64,000 bases of DNA, taken from contig CALZUA010000001.1 in assembly GCA_945829235.1 (NCBI GenBank), positions 186,001-250,000 on the forward strand. The letters are read 5' to 3'. The DNA comes from an uncultured Clostridia bacterium (GTDB lineage: Bacteria > Bacillota > Clostridia > Oscillospirales > Ruminococcaceae). Of this stretch, positions 15,649-24,432 are shown piece by piece. The first letter of the stretch is position 1. Every line of letters begins with the position of its first letter. The notes under the pieces were generated by a model. That model made no database searches and was not told the DNA's origin. It saw only the letters and a program-made list of their open reading frames with translations. A program made the position numbers and the translations under genes.

Positions 15649-17793
15649 ATGGATATTAACGAAAAACTTGCCCAAGAATTTAAATTGCGGCGCGAACAGG
15701 TTGACAACACGGTCGCGCTGATTGACGATGACAAGACAATCCCGTTCATTGCGCGCTACCGCAAGGAGCAGACTGGTTCGCTTGACGACACGATTTTGCG
15801 TGAGCTTTCCGACAGGCTGACCTATCTGCGAAATCTCGAAAAGCGCAAGGAGGAGATTGTTTCGTCCATCACCGAGCAGGAGAAAATGACCGAGGAAATC
15901 GCCGCGGCAATCGAAAAAGCGGAAACTCTAGTCGAGGTCGAGGACATCTACCGCCCGTTCAAGCCCAAGCGTAAGACGCGCGGTTCGGTTGCCCGTGAAA
16001 AAGGGCTGGAGCCGCTTGCCGAGGTAATTTTGGCGCAGAACACCGCGACTGTTCCCGAGAACGAGGCTGCGGCTTTTGTCAACGCCGAAAAGGGCGTAAA
16101 TTCGGTTGAAGAAGCAATTCAAGGCGCTTTGGATATCATCGCCGAGGATTTGTCGGACAACGCAGAGCTTCGCAAAAAACTGCGCGAGGAGATTTTCTCG
16201 CACGGTGTTATTTCGTCAACAGCCGCCTCCGAGGAAGCGGACGAGGTGTACAAAAACTATTTTGAGTACTCAGAACCCGTTGGGAAAATTGCCGGACACC
16301 GCGTGCTGGCGCTTGACCGCGGCGAGAAAGAGGACGCGCTGAAGGTTGCGGTATCGCTCCCCGAGGACGTTGGCGAAAAGATGTGCGTGAAGGAGCTTGT
16401 GAAGAACACGAGTCTGTGCGGAGGGCTTGTCCGCGCGGCTTGCGAGGACAGCTTCAAACGCTTGATTTTCCCGTCAATCGAGCGCGAGGTTCGCTCGGAG
16501 CTTACGGCTACCGCCGCCGAGGGTGCAATCAAGGTTTTTGCGTCCAACCTAAAGCAGCTCATTATGGCACCGCCCGTCAAAAATACCGTAACTCTCGGTC
16601 TTGACCCGGGCTACGCGCACGGCTGTAAGTGCGCGGTTGTGGACAATACGGGAAAGGTGCTCGATACCGCAATTGTTTATCTCACGCGCTCCAAAAACGA
16701 GGCGGAAACTGCAAAGCGAGTGCTCTCGAATATGATTGAAAAGCACCACGTTTCCACAATTGCAATAGGCAACGGAACGGCTTCTCGCGAAACCGAGCAA
16801 TTCACCGCGGAGCTGATAAAATCGGTTTCGCACAAGGTTCAGTATATGGTTGTTTCGGAAGCAGGCGCGTCGGTTTATTCCGCGTCGAAGCTTGCCGCAG
16901 AGGAGTTTCCCGATTACGATGTTTCGCTGAGAAGCGCTGTTTCAATCGCGCGCAGACTGCAAGACCCGCTTGCTGAGCTTGTCAAAATTGACCCGAAGGC
17001 AATCGGTGTCGGGCAGTATCAGCACGATATGCCGAAAGCCCGCCTTGATGACGCGCTCAAAGGTGTTGTCGAGGACTGCGTGAACTCGGTTGGCGTGGAT
17101 TTGAATACGGCGTCTTACTCGTTGTTGTCGTACATTTCGGGAATTAACTCGGCTGTTGCAAAGAACATTGTTGCTTATCGCGAGGAAAACGGTGAGTTCA
17201 CTGACCGAAAGCAGTTGCTGAAAGTGAAAAAGCTCGGTGCAAAAGCATATGAGCAGTGCGCGGGATTTCTGCGCATTTCGGGCGGCAAAAATCCGCTTGA
17301 CAACACGGGTATTCACCCCGAAAGCTACAACGCCGCAAAGCTGTTGATGGAGAAGAGTGGAATTGCCGAAGATGAGCTTGGAAATGCCGATAAAATCCGC
17401 GAAAAGCTGAAATCGGTTAAACTGCGCGATGTTTCCGAGGAAACGGGAGCGGGATTGCCAACGCTTAACGATATCGTGAAAGAGCTTGAAAAGCCGGGAC
17501 GCGACCCGCGCGATGAACTCCCTCCGCCTCTTATGAGAAGCGGCGATGTGATGGAGCTGAAAGACCTGAAGCCGGGAATGGAGCTTGTGGGTACGGTCCG
17601 CAATGTCGTGGATTATGGCGCGTTCGTTGACATCGGCGTTCACGAGGACGGTCTTGTGCATATTTCTCAGCTTGCCGACAGATTTGTCAAGAACCCGTTT
17701 GAGGTTGTCAATGTAAACGATGTTGTTAAGGTGAGGGTGCTGGACGTTGACTTGAAACGCGGCAGAATTTCTCTTACAATGAGAAAGAAATAA
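15649..17793 (+). CDS. tex: RNA-binding transcriptional accessory protein Tex
   Basis: A 714-residue Tex protein. It has the helical N-terminal Tex domain (FKLRREQVDNTVALIDD; TIPFIARYRKEQTG) and a YqgF/RuvC-like fold (LGLDPGYAHGCKCAVVD). It then has tandem helix-hairpin-helix motifs (LNTASYSLLSYISGI) and a C-terminal S1 RNA-binding domain (GTVRNVVDYGAFVDIG to GRISLTMRKK). Tex is a nucleic-acid-binding factor linked to transcription in the cytoplasm. The ATG at 15649 is chosen because CAGGAG lies just before it; the upstream in-frame ATG overlaps the promoter. Monocistronic, with its own terminator. Confidence 0.95.
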   Translation: MDINEKLAQEFKLRREQVDNTVALIDDDKTIPFIARYRKEQTGSLDDTILRELSDRLTYLRNLEKRKEEIVSSITEQEKMTEEIAAAIEKAETLVEVEDIYRPFKPKRKTRGSVAREKGLEPLAEVILAQNTATVPENEAAAFVNAEKGVNSVEEAIQGALDIIAEDLSDNAELRKKLREEIFSHGVISSTAASEEADEVYKNYFEYSEPVGKIAGHRVLALDRGEKEDALKVAVSLPEDVGEKMCVKELVKNTSLCGGLVRAACEDSFKRLIFPSIEREVRSELTATAAEGAIKVFASNLKQLIMAPPVKNTVTLGLDPGYAHGCKCAVVDNTGKVLDTAIVYLTRSKNEAETAKRVLSNMIEKHHVSTIAIGNGTASRETEQFTAELIKSVSHKVQYMVVSEAGASVYSASKLAAEEFPDYDVSLRSAVSIARRLQDPLAELVKIDPKAIGVGQYQHDMPKARLDDALKGVVEDCVNSVGVDLNTASYSLLSYISGINSAVAKNIVAYREENGEFTDRKQLLKVKKLGAKAYEQCAGFLRISGGKNPLDNTGIHPESYNAAKLLMEKSGIAEDELGNADKIREKLKSVKLRDVSEETGAGLPTLNDIVKELEKPGRDPRDELPPPLMRSGDVMELKDLKPGMELVGTVRNVVDYGAFVDIGVHEDGLVHISQLADRFVKNPFEVVNVNDVVKVRVLDVDLKRGRISLTMRKK

Positions 17794-17803
17794 AATTCAA
17801 AAT

Positions 17804-17835
17804 CGGGGCTGTTTCAAACGTGACAGCCCCGTTTT
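17804..17835 (+). terminator. Intrinsic terminator of tex
   Basis: Nine-pair stem CGGGGCTGT / ACAGCCCCG (17804-17812, 17823-17831) followed by TTTT. Confidence 0.88.
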
Positions 17836-17866
17836 GGCGAGTTTTACAAAATTTTTCAAAAATACC

Positions 17867-17920
17867 TTGACAAGATGAAATAAGTGTGTTATAATACTAA
17901 CGAGGATAACGAACGTTAGC
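17867..17920 (+). promoter_or_regulatory. Orphan promoter with TAACGAACGTTAGC operator, copy 3
   Basis: TTGACA (17867-17872), 17 bp, TATAAT (17890-17895) with TGT before it, and the 14-bp operator at 17907-17920. No + strand gene follows: the next coding sequence is the tail of the minus-strand chemoreceptor relic. The 110 bp between holds no recognisable reading frame. Confidence 0.65.
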
Positions 17921-18030
17921 TTTGAGCATAATAGGGTTTATTCAGTGCTTGATGTGTAGAGTAAAAGAAAGTTCCCCGAAAAAACTGCCGCAGAGCAATG
18001 AACTGCGACAGTTTGGGAGATTTGAAAAAA

Positions 18031-19765
18031 TCAGAAATTGAACCTGCTGACAAGGTCCTTAAGCATTCCCGCCTGTCCCGAAAGCTGTTCGGAAACAGCG
18101 GCGCTTTCCTCGGCGGTTGCGGAGTTTGCCTGAACCGTGCCGGCAATCTTGGAGATATCGCTGTCAATTTTGTTGACCATCTGGTTTTGCTTGTTGCTGG
18201 AATCGGCAATGGTTTCAACGATGCTCTTAACTTGGATAATGCAGTCGTTGAGCAAGCTTATAGCTTCAGATTTTGTCGTTGGCTTCGCGGACGTGACCGT
18301 AGGTTTGAACAATAAGCTCCTGAGCGTTTGAGCAACTTTCAGAGTTTGCGGTTGCCTGACCTTCGATTTCGTGGATATTTTCAGCAAGCTGGTCGATGGA
18401 AGAGGTTTGTTCAATAGACGCGGCGGAGAGGTAGTTGGAGCCGGTTGCAACCTGTCCGGAACCGGTGTGAACTTCGTCAGCCGCTTCGGAGATGTTACGC
18501 ATTAACTCAACAAGATTTGAGTTGAGTCGATTGAGCTTTTCAAGACTTGCGGCAATTGCCGTGAAATCGCCGATATAGAAGTCCTTGTTTTCATCAACGT
18601 CAACGGTAAGGTTGCCCTCGGACATTTCGCCGAGGATACGCCCGATATCGTTCACGGCGTTTTTCAAGGTAACGCTGAGGTTGCTTATTGCATCGGAAAT
18701 CTTGCCGACCTCGTCTTTTCTGCCGGTGTATTTTTCGGTAAGCTTTGCGGCATCAAGTTCAAGCCTGCCGATACCCTCGATGGATTTTTTAACCGTGGTC
18801 AACTCGCGCCCAACGCTAGCCATTATAATAAGTGTTATTGCAACAAGAATGAGTGTAAATGTAGCGCAAACTGCGGTTACGATAAGGTTAACCGAGTTTA
18901 CACTGTTGAACACCTCGGAATACTTATCCTTAACCATAAAAATCCAGTTTCTGTCGCTCATATAATGATATACGGCGAGGTAAGATGTACCGTCGTTATC
19001 GGTATAGGAGTAGGTGCCGGTGGTATCGGATTTACCGCTTTTTACAGTTTTGATGATGTCAAGGCAACCCTTGTCCTCGGAAACCGTGTTGATAAGAGCA
19101 CTGTCCTGATTGTAAATATAAGTTGAATCGGCAACGTTCAGGAATATGTATTCCTTGTTGGGCAGACCTTTGATTTCGATATTTGCGATGGACTCCATAA
19201 GTCAGTCCGCATAAACGGCAGAGCCAACAAAGCCGATACAAGTACCGTTGTCATAAATAGGGTGGTACAGCGACATAACCATTGCGTTAGAGCCGCCCTT
19301 TGACATCATAATTCCGGCGTTTGTGACCTGTTGCTTGGACAAGATATCTCTTTGAAGGCTCTCAAGACCTTCGCCGGTGCGAGTGTAGATACCGACAACT
19401 TTTGGATTTGTATGCGTGAGGACGTGAGAATCGGGAGTTGCGATGTAAAGTCCCTCAAAAATCCCCTCAACAGCGCCAAATTTCTCGGTGTACGCCTGCG
19501 ACGCGGCAACAGCGTCGGGGTCATCGGAGCTTCTCAGAAGATTTTTCACCTCGGAGCTGAGAGAAAACTCAACCATTGTGTTTTCCGCGCCCGAAACGTA
19601 ATCTTGAATAATTTTCGCTCTTGAGGTAACGGCGTCATTCATCTGATTTGAGATGTTGCCCTCAACAATTGAGGTAACATTCTGCGAAATAATCTGCCAA
19701 AGAGCTGTCATTCCCGCAAGTGTTACCAGCAAAATGATACTGCTGACACGCACGGAAAGCTTCAT
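18031..19765 (-). pseudogene. Methyl-accepting chemotaxis protein, broken by TGA and an internal deletion
   Basis: Membrane chemoreceptor relic. The N-terminal part has one transmembrane segment (about residues 6-24) and the first half of a Cache-type sensor. An in-frame TGA (19202-19204) interrupts the sensor, and the same frame resumes at once (MESIANIEIKG). It continues through a second membrane segment, a HAMP region and the first signalling helix to VREANDKI. There the frame is lost (near 18266-18290). The last helix (CIIQVKSIVETI to SATAEESAAVSEQLSGQAG) continues in another frame. The highly conserved signalling tip normally found between (FQTNILALNAAVEAARAG type) is absent, so about 60 or more residues are deleted. 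The ATG at 19765 has no ribosome site. Confidence 0.85.
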
Positions 19766-19775
19766 GCTTATTTAA

Positions 19776-19803
19776 ATTTTAACACTTTTGCAAGATTTAT
19801 CAA
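19776..19803 (-). promoter_or_regulatory. Promoter of the chemoreceptor relic
   Basis: Minus strand: TTGATA (19798-19803), 16 bp, TAAAAT (19776-19781). The predicted transcript would begin within a few bases of the ATG. From here to 20080 (about 280 bp) I see no other gene, only AT-rich sequence. Confidence 0.45.
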
Positions 19804-20080
19804 GTGCTTTTAGAAAATTATGTCAAATCCTACTTACTTGATAGGTGAAAATATGGTGTTAAATAACACAAATGTTCAATATGGTACAACAAATTCAGCA
19901 AAAATGCTTATATTTTTTACAACAATTTGTTACATCATTAAACTAAAGTAAAACCGATTTACCAAACTAAATAGAACACAGGCAAAATGCTCCTTGAGGT
20001 TTTCGAAGCGGCAAATCACAACAAAACGTTTAATTATGCAAAAGAAAATCTTTTCAAAAAGCGTAAATGGAGGCGGAGAA

Positions 20081-20842
20081 ATGGTTGGAGTATATTTGAG
20101 CGGCACTGGAAACACAAAGCATTGCATAGAAAAATTGACTGGACTGTTGGACAGCACCGCTAAAACCGTGCCTTTGGAGAGCAAAAACGTTGTCGAGGAG
20201 ATTGAGAAAAACATCGAAATTATCCTCGGTTATTCGACGCAATTTTCAAACGCGCCTTATATGGTGAGAGATTTTATTAAACAAAATAAGCTGTTGTGGA
20301 ACGGAAAAAAGGTGTTTTGCGTTGCGACAATGGGCGCTTTCAGCGGCGATGGCGCGGGTTGTACGGCAAGGCTTCTCAAAAAGTACGGCGCGACAATTTT
20401 GGGCGGTTTGCATATAAAAATGCCCGACTCAGTCTGTGACAGCAAGTTGCTGAAAAAGACGGTCGAGCAAAACAGAGAGATTGTTGTCGAAGCGGATAAG
20501 AAGATTGAGCGCGTTGCCGAACAAATCAAAGCGGGCAAATATCCGCGCGAGGGGATAACTTTTTTTGCGCACATTGCCGGACTTTTTGGGCAACGGCTTT
20601 GGTTCTACGGAAAGACAACGGGTTATTCGGATAAGCTGAAAATATCCGAAAACTGCGTTGGTTGTGGGTTGTGCGCGAGCTTGTGTCCGATGGAAAATAT
20701 CTCGGTTAAAGACGGAAAAGCGGTTTCGGGAAACAGGTGTACGATGTGCTATCGTTGCATAAGCAGTTGCCCTCAGAAAGCAATCACGCTTGTTGGTGAC
20801 GAGGTGAAAGAGCAGTGCAGGTTTGAGAGATACTCCTCGTGA
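20081..20842 (+). CDS. EFR1-type flavodoxin-ferredoxin fusion protein
   Basis: A 253-residue electron-transfer protein with an N-terminal flavodoxin-like domain (YLSGTGNTKHCIEKL as the FMN phosphate loop) and a C-terminal ferredoxin domain. The latter has two [4Fe-4S] motifs: CVGCGLCASLCP and CTMCYRCISSCP. This matches the EFR1-family ferrodoxin group of anaerobic Clostridia. The ATG at 20081 is chosen because GGAGGCGGAG is immediately upstream; about 30 codons of upstream open frame lack one. No redox partner gene is adjacent. Confidence 0.88.
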   Translation: MVGVYLSGTGNTKHCIEKLTGLLDSTAKTVPLESKNVVEEIEKNIEIILGYSTQFSNAPYMVRDFIKQNKLLWNGKKVFCVATMGAFSGDGAGCTARLLKKYGATILGGLHIKMPDSVCDSKLLKKTVEQNREIVVEADKKIERVAEQIKAGKYPREGITFFAHIAGLFGQRLWFYGKTTGYSDKLKISENCVGCGLCASLCPMENISVKDGKAVSGNRCTMCYRCISSCPQKAITLVGDEVKEQCRFERYSS

Positions 20843-20882
20843 AAGCGCGTTCTTCCGTTCAACCGCAACGCTTTACACCTAT

Positions 20883-21578
20883 TTATACATAGAACTCCTC
20901 AAATGTTTCAAGACAAAGACAAGCGAGCTTTCCCTTTGGACTGCACGCTCCGCAGTCGATGAAGAAATTTCTGCCGTTCTTGTAGATTTCGGTTTTGCCG
21001 TTGATAAACACGGTTGGCGTGTGCCCCATAACGACATACACGCTCTCGTCATCGAAATATTGACGGGACGGCTCGGGACGGGTGAAGAGAAGCTCGTCTT
21101 GAGTGTATTCCCTGAGCTTTTTGTCGGGGCGGTAATTGCCAAGCCCTGCGTGAACCATCACAAACGTTTTGTCCTCGATATCCACAACCTCATACAGCGA
21201 AAACTCACCCAGATAATCGATAATATCCGCGCGTTCATCGTCATCAAGGTCGCAAAAGCCCGCGATTGTTGACAACCCGCCGTCCTCATACCACACTTTA
21301 ATAATCTCGGAAAGCTCATTGCTGAATATCTCGTTGCCTTTGGACAATTCTGCATTTATCTTCGGAAGAACCGATAAAGCGACAAGGTCGTGATTGCCCA
21401 TAAGCGGGTAAACATTTGCCCGCGACATCATATCCTGAAGCACCTTCATCGGCTTTGCACCGCGGTCAACCACATCACCGAGCACAAAAAGTGTGTCCTC
21501 ATCGCAAAAATCGATTTCCTCCAGCATCTTGAGATACTTTTTGTATTCACCGTGAATATCGCTCATAACATAGTTCAT
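20883..21578 (-). CDS. Metallophosphoesterase, PPP serine/threonine-phosphatase type
   Basis: A 231-residue calcineurin-like phosphoesterase with the complete PPP signature: MSDIHGEY, LGDVVDRGAKP, LMGNHD, VHAGLG and VVMGHTPT. Such small PPP enzymes act on phosphoproteins or on dinucleoside polyphosphates; the substrate cannot be assigned. The start follows TAAGGAGGAGC. It is the last gene of a three-gene minus-strand unit with an acetyltransferase and a second phosphoesterase (gaps of 12 and 35 bp). Confidence 0.9.
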   Translation of the reverse strand: MNYVMSDIHGEYKKYLKMLEEIDFCDEDTLFVLGDVVDRGAKPMKVLQDMMSRANVYPLMGNHDLVALSVLPKINAELSKGNEIFSNELSEIIKVWYEDGGLSTIAGFCDLDDDERADIIDYLGEFSLYEVVDIEDKTFVMVHAGLGNYRPDKKLREYTQDELLFTRPEPSRQYFDDESVYVVMGHTPTVFINGKTEIYKNGRNFFIDCGACSPKGKLACLCLETFEEFYV

Positions 21579-21590
21579 TGACGCTCCTCC

Positions 21591-22136
21591 TTATTCGGCA
21601 TTTTTCCCGTAAAACTTTTCGCGGGTTAAGCGGTAATAAACAAGTTTCAGATTAACAAAATTCATGTCGTCAACGATGAAAAAGCCAAAAATCTGATTTT
21701 CCTCACCAAAGCCTATGCTCTCCATCATTGCACGTGACGGGAGATTTTCTTCTCTCACGCTTGAAACGATTGCTTCAAAATCCTCGGTGATTGCTTCGAT
21801 TTCACCCGAGAACGCCGCGTCAATAATTGCCGAGAGAGTTTCCTTTGCAAAACCGCGCCTTCTGTATTGAGCAAAAATGTAGATTTCCACCTCATAGTCG
21901 GTTTCTTCCCGATGAACTCCGACGTAACCGACAAGGTTGTTCTCGCGGTCAAAGATGTTGTAAAACCCCTTTTTATAAACGGAAAACTGCTTTCTGTTTA
22001 TTTCCGAGTTGTCGATTCCAAAGTAAAATTCAAATTCATCGGCGGCGATTATCTGCGATAAGATTTCTTCGGTTTTGTCGATATCGTCAAGAGTTGGTTT
22101 TAAAATCAATCTTTCGGTTGAGATTACTTTTTCCAT
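21591..22136 (-). CDS. GNAT-family acetyltransferase, RimJ-like
   Basis: A 181-residue acetyltransferase of the Acetyltransf_3 type. It opens with STERLILKPTLDDID and has IYIFAQYRRRGFAKETLSAI as motif A (R-R-R-G-F-A), then LPSRAMMESIGF. This subtype includes ribosomal-protein N-acetyltransferases, but the target here is unknown. It lies between the two phosphoesterase genes on the same strand, with an AAGGAG site. Confidence 0.86.
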   Translation of the reverse strand: MEKVISTERLILKPTLDDIDKTEEILSQIIAADEFEFYFGIDNSEINRKQFSVYKKGFYNIFDRENNLVGYVGVHREETDYEVEIYIFAQYRRRGFAKETLSAIIDAAFSGEIEAITEDFEAIVSSVREENLPSRAMMESIGFGEENQIFGFFIVDDMNFVNLKLVYYRLTREKFYGKNAE

Positions 22137-22171
22137 TTACACGCTCCTTTTCAGAAACATTCCTCGACTAA

Positions 22172-22873
22172 TCAATAATCCTCGCCGTAAGGCTCAATCA
22201 GCCAGTTTCCCGACTCGGTGACCTGATAATATTTATCGGTATCCGTGTCAACCATCAGCACGGGAATTACCCCGCTGTCAAGCACCGTTCCGTCAATGTA
22301 ATAGTGGCTTTCGCCGTCAAAATAAATGTCGTGAAAACGAGGATTTCCGGCAATTTCCGCAGTCCCGATGTGACCTGCGACAACCTTCATATCCAAGCCC
22401 TCAATTTTACCGGTTTCGGCGGGGGATTTTTCCGTGTAGATATCATCGGTTGTTGACCACTCCCAATCTTCTCCCGCGTGCTCGTTAATTCCTGCATGAA
22501 CGAAAATCGTGTTTCCCTCGACATAATATCGGGGGAGATTGCCAAGCCAATCAATGTACTCGTCGTCATCTTTTTCATCGTAATCATATTCGCTTTGGGC
22601 GAACGCTCTTTCGGTTTGGTCGATTGTTGCCGAACCCTCGACAACCCACTCATCGTGATTTCCGAGCAAAGCAATAACCTTGTCCGAACCGAAGCGTTGC
22701 TCAAGACGCATTATCTTGTCGAGAACACCGCGGTTTTCTGCGCCGCCGTGAACATAATCGCCGAGGAGAACCAGCTTCGCGTCCTTTTCATAAAGGTGCT
22801 CCGTAACCAACGCCAGCGCTTCCTCAAACTCAGCCAAACACCCGTGAATATCGCTCATACAGTAAATTTTCAT
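22172..22873 (-). CDS. Metallophosphoesterase, PPP-like
   Basis: A 233-residue phosphoesterase with YCMSDIHGCL, LLGDYVHGGAENRG, LLGNHDEW and FVHAGIN motifs. GDYVHGG replaces the usual GDYVDRG, so the D-R pair of the second motif reads H-G. This could alter substrate handling or reflect a divergent subfamily. The ATG at 22873 is preferred because AGAGGA lies 9 bases upstream; the ATG at 22882 abuts it directly. It is the first gene of the three-gene unit. Confidence 0.85.
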   Translation of the reverse strand: MKIYCMSDIHGCLAEFEEALALVTEHLYEKDAKLVLLGDYVHGGAENRGVLDKIMRLEQRFGSDKVIALLGNHDEWVVEGSATIDQTERAFAQSEYDYDEKDDDEYIDWLGNLPRYYVEGNTIFVHAGINEHAGEDWEWSTTDDIYTEKSPAETGKIEGLDMKVVAGHIGTAEIAGNPRFHDIYFDGESHYYIDGTVLDSGVIPVLMVDTDTDKYYQVTESGNWLIEPYGEDY

Positions 22874-22954
22874 AAACGGCATTCCTCTTTTCTTTCAGCT
22901 TTAAAAATCTTTTTACTTGAGCCTTATGTCCTTTGGGAATTGAAGGTAATCTTT

Positions 22955-22983
22955 ATTATAGCAGAAATATACCGATATGTCAA
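22955..22983 (-). promoter_or_regulatory. Promoter of the phosphoesterase/GNAT unit
   Basis: Minus strand: TTGACA (22978-22983), 17 bp, TATAAT (22955-22960) with TGC before it. Confidence 0.75.
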
Positions 22984-23030
22984 CAGAAAGATGTATCCGG
23001 AAAAGTACATAAATCGACAATCCGCGAGAG

Positions 23031-23747
23031 CTATCTTTTGGCTTTGAAATCAATTCCTGCCTTTTTTGCTTGACTGCACAAATCTTTTGTCATCAGCCTG
23101 TATTTTTTGCCGTCCTTGATGAAATTTGTACCGCATTGCCGAAACTCAAAGGACACGTTTTTGCTGATGCATTGTTCTCTGATATCAAGCACCCACGAGT
23201 AATCGAGCGGTCTTGCGTTAACGTCCGACTCGCCGCCGACAACGACAAGCTCAATATCATCAAGATACTGCTCAATAGCAATTTTTTCGAGAAGCGGCTG
23301 AGCGGTAATGCATTTGTGCTTAATCGGGAGCTTGCTGAAGATACCGAGCTTATAGTCGGCGTTCTTCTGATTTTCAATTGTACAGCAGACAACCACATTT
23401 TCATAACCATCGTTCCAATCGCACGGAACGCACTCCATAAACCTGTCGATACGTTTTGTCAAAAACAGGAATGTGCAGTCGGGGCGCTCTTTTATCATTT
23501 TCCAGCAATCCTCGCGCCAACAGTCTGCGTCCTCAATCAAAAAGTCCGTGGAGAAGCAGGTGTACACGATGCCCGCTTTCATTTTGTAGTTGCCGTTTTT
23601 GAGATGCTGGGTGGGTTTGTCGAAATCCTTTGTCCTGACAATTTGACTTGTGTCAACACCACGCTTTGCGTCGCCTTTGTGAATATAACAGTGCAAGCAA
23701 CCATCACTGCACTTTTTGCACCCTCTCCAAGGATTCCACATAGCCAT
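23031..23747 (-). CDS. DUF5131 (phage Gp37-like) protein
   Basis: A 238-residue protein of the DUF5131 family, recognised by WNPWRGCKKCSDGCLHCYIH at the N-terminus and LTKRIDRF and VVGGESDVNARPLDYSWV further on. The CxxC/CxxxCxxC-like cysteines suggest bound metal or Fe-S and a distant radical-SAM relationship; the function is unknown. The family is frequent in phages and plasmids, but no other phage genes surround it here. Monocistronic, with its own promoter. Confidence 0.85.
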   Translation of the reverse strand: MAMWNPWRGCKKCSDGCLHCYIHKGDAKRGVDTSQIVRTKDFDKPTQHLKNGNYKMKAGIVYTCFSTDFLIEDADCWREDCWKMIKERPDCTFLFLTKRIDRFMECVPCDWNDGYENVVVCCTIENQKNADYKLGIFSKLPIKHKCITAQPLLEKIAIEQYLDDIELVVVGGESDVNARPLDYSWVLDIREQCISKNVSFEFRQCGTNFIKDGKKYRLMTKDLCSQAKKAGIDFKAKR

Positions 23748-23791
23748 ATAACAACAACTCCCATCAAATTAAAATGTAGATATTGAAGTTT

Positions 23792-23820
23792 ATTATATCA
23801 CAATTCTGAGCAAAAGTAAA
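23792..23820 (-). promoter_or_regulatory. Promoter of the DUF5131 gene
   Basis: Minus strand: TTTACT (23815-23820), 17 bp, TATAAT (23792-23797) with TGA before it. Confidence 0.65.
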
Positions 23821-23852
23821 GATATCATTTTCAAGTATTGAAAAATTCTCTC

Positions 23853-23881
23853 TTGACTATTATGTAAAAATATGGTATAAT
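23853..23881 (+). promoter_or_regulatory. Promoter of the PNPOx-like gene
   Basis: TTGACT (23853-23858), 17 bp, TATAAT (23876-23881) with TGG before it. Confidence 0.72.
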
Positions 23882-23921
23882 CAGCTTATCGAAAAACCTT
23901 GATTTGAACAGGAGAAAAGCA

Positions 23922-24338
23922 ATGAAAAAGCTCGAACCGGCGGTTGAGAAAATTATGACTGAGCGTTTCGGAAAGGACGCAATTATTGCACTTGCGACAA
24001 CTTGTGATGAAGTGCCTTATGTTCGATATGTTGACGCGTATTATGAGAACGGTGCATTTTATATCATCACTTATGCGCTTTCGGATAAGATGAAGCAAAT
24101 TGAAAAAAATCCTGTTGTGGCAATAGCAGGCGAGTGGTTTTCTGCGCACGGAAAGGGCGTTAATCTTGGCTATTTTGGTAACGAGGAAAATCAACCGATT
24201 GCCGAGAAGCTGAGAACAGCTTTTGCCGAGTGGATTGACAACGGACACAATAATTTCGATGACGAGAACACAATTATTTTGCGTGTGGAATTAACAGACG
24301 GACTGTTGTTCTCAAACGGAACAAGATATGAGATATAG
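23922..24338 (+). CDS. Pyridoxamine 5'-phosphate oxidase-like flavin-binding protein
   Basis: A 138-residue split-barrel protein. IALATTCDEVPYVRYVDAYYENGAFYIIT is the characteristic strand pair of the PNPOx-like fold (residues about 23-51), and KNPVVAIAGEWFSAHG follows. Proteins of this size bind FMN, F420 or heme and have varied reductase roles; true pyridoxamine oxidase activity is unlikely. The ATG at 23922 follows CAGGAG. Single gene with its own promoter and a hairpin downstream. Confidence 0.82.
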   Translation: MKKLEPAVEKIMTERFGKDAIIALATTCDEVPYVRYVDAYYENGAFYIITYALSDKMKQIEKNPVVAIAGEWFSAHGKGVNLGYFGNEENQPIAEKLRTAFAEWIDNGHNNFDDENTIILRVELTDGLLFSNGTRYEI

Positions 24339-24359
24339 TTTATGTATTTAAACGAGAAA

Positions 24360-24385
24360 AAGGGGCAACCGCGTGGTTACTCCTT
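24360..24385 (+). terminator. Hairpin terminator
   Basis: Stem AAGGGGCAACC / GGTTACTCCTT with one mismatch and one G-T pair, followed by a T-rich stretch. It probably separates the PNPOx-like gene from the convergent hybrid kinase gene. A near-copy lies at 33344. Confidence 0.65.
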
Positions 24386-24432
24386 AATTTCTTTTCGATA
24401 AATTGATTTTCAGCCGCTCAAAAGATTTTGCG

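Noticed and set aside
19202-19204. TGA read as an amino acid (recoded genetic code or selenocysteine)
   Set aside because: TGA serves as a normal stop for many genes here, no selenocysteine-type hairpin is evident and the same gene also has a deletion, so decay explains it better.
23031-23747. Prophage remnant suggested by the Gp37-like protein
   Set aside because: No integrase, capsid, tail or lysis genes and no attachment-type repeats were seen nearby.
23070-23786. 238-codon + strand open frame
   Set aside because: Shadow of the DUF5131 gene on the minus strand, which has the family motifs and a promoter.
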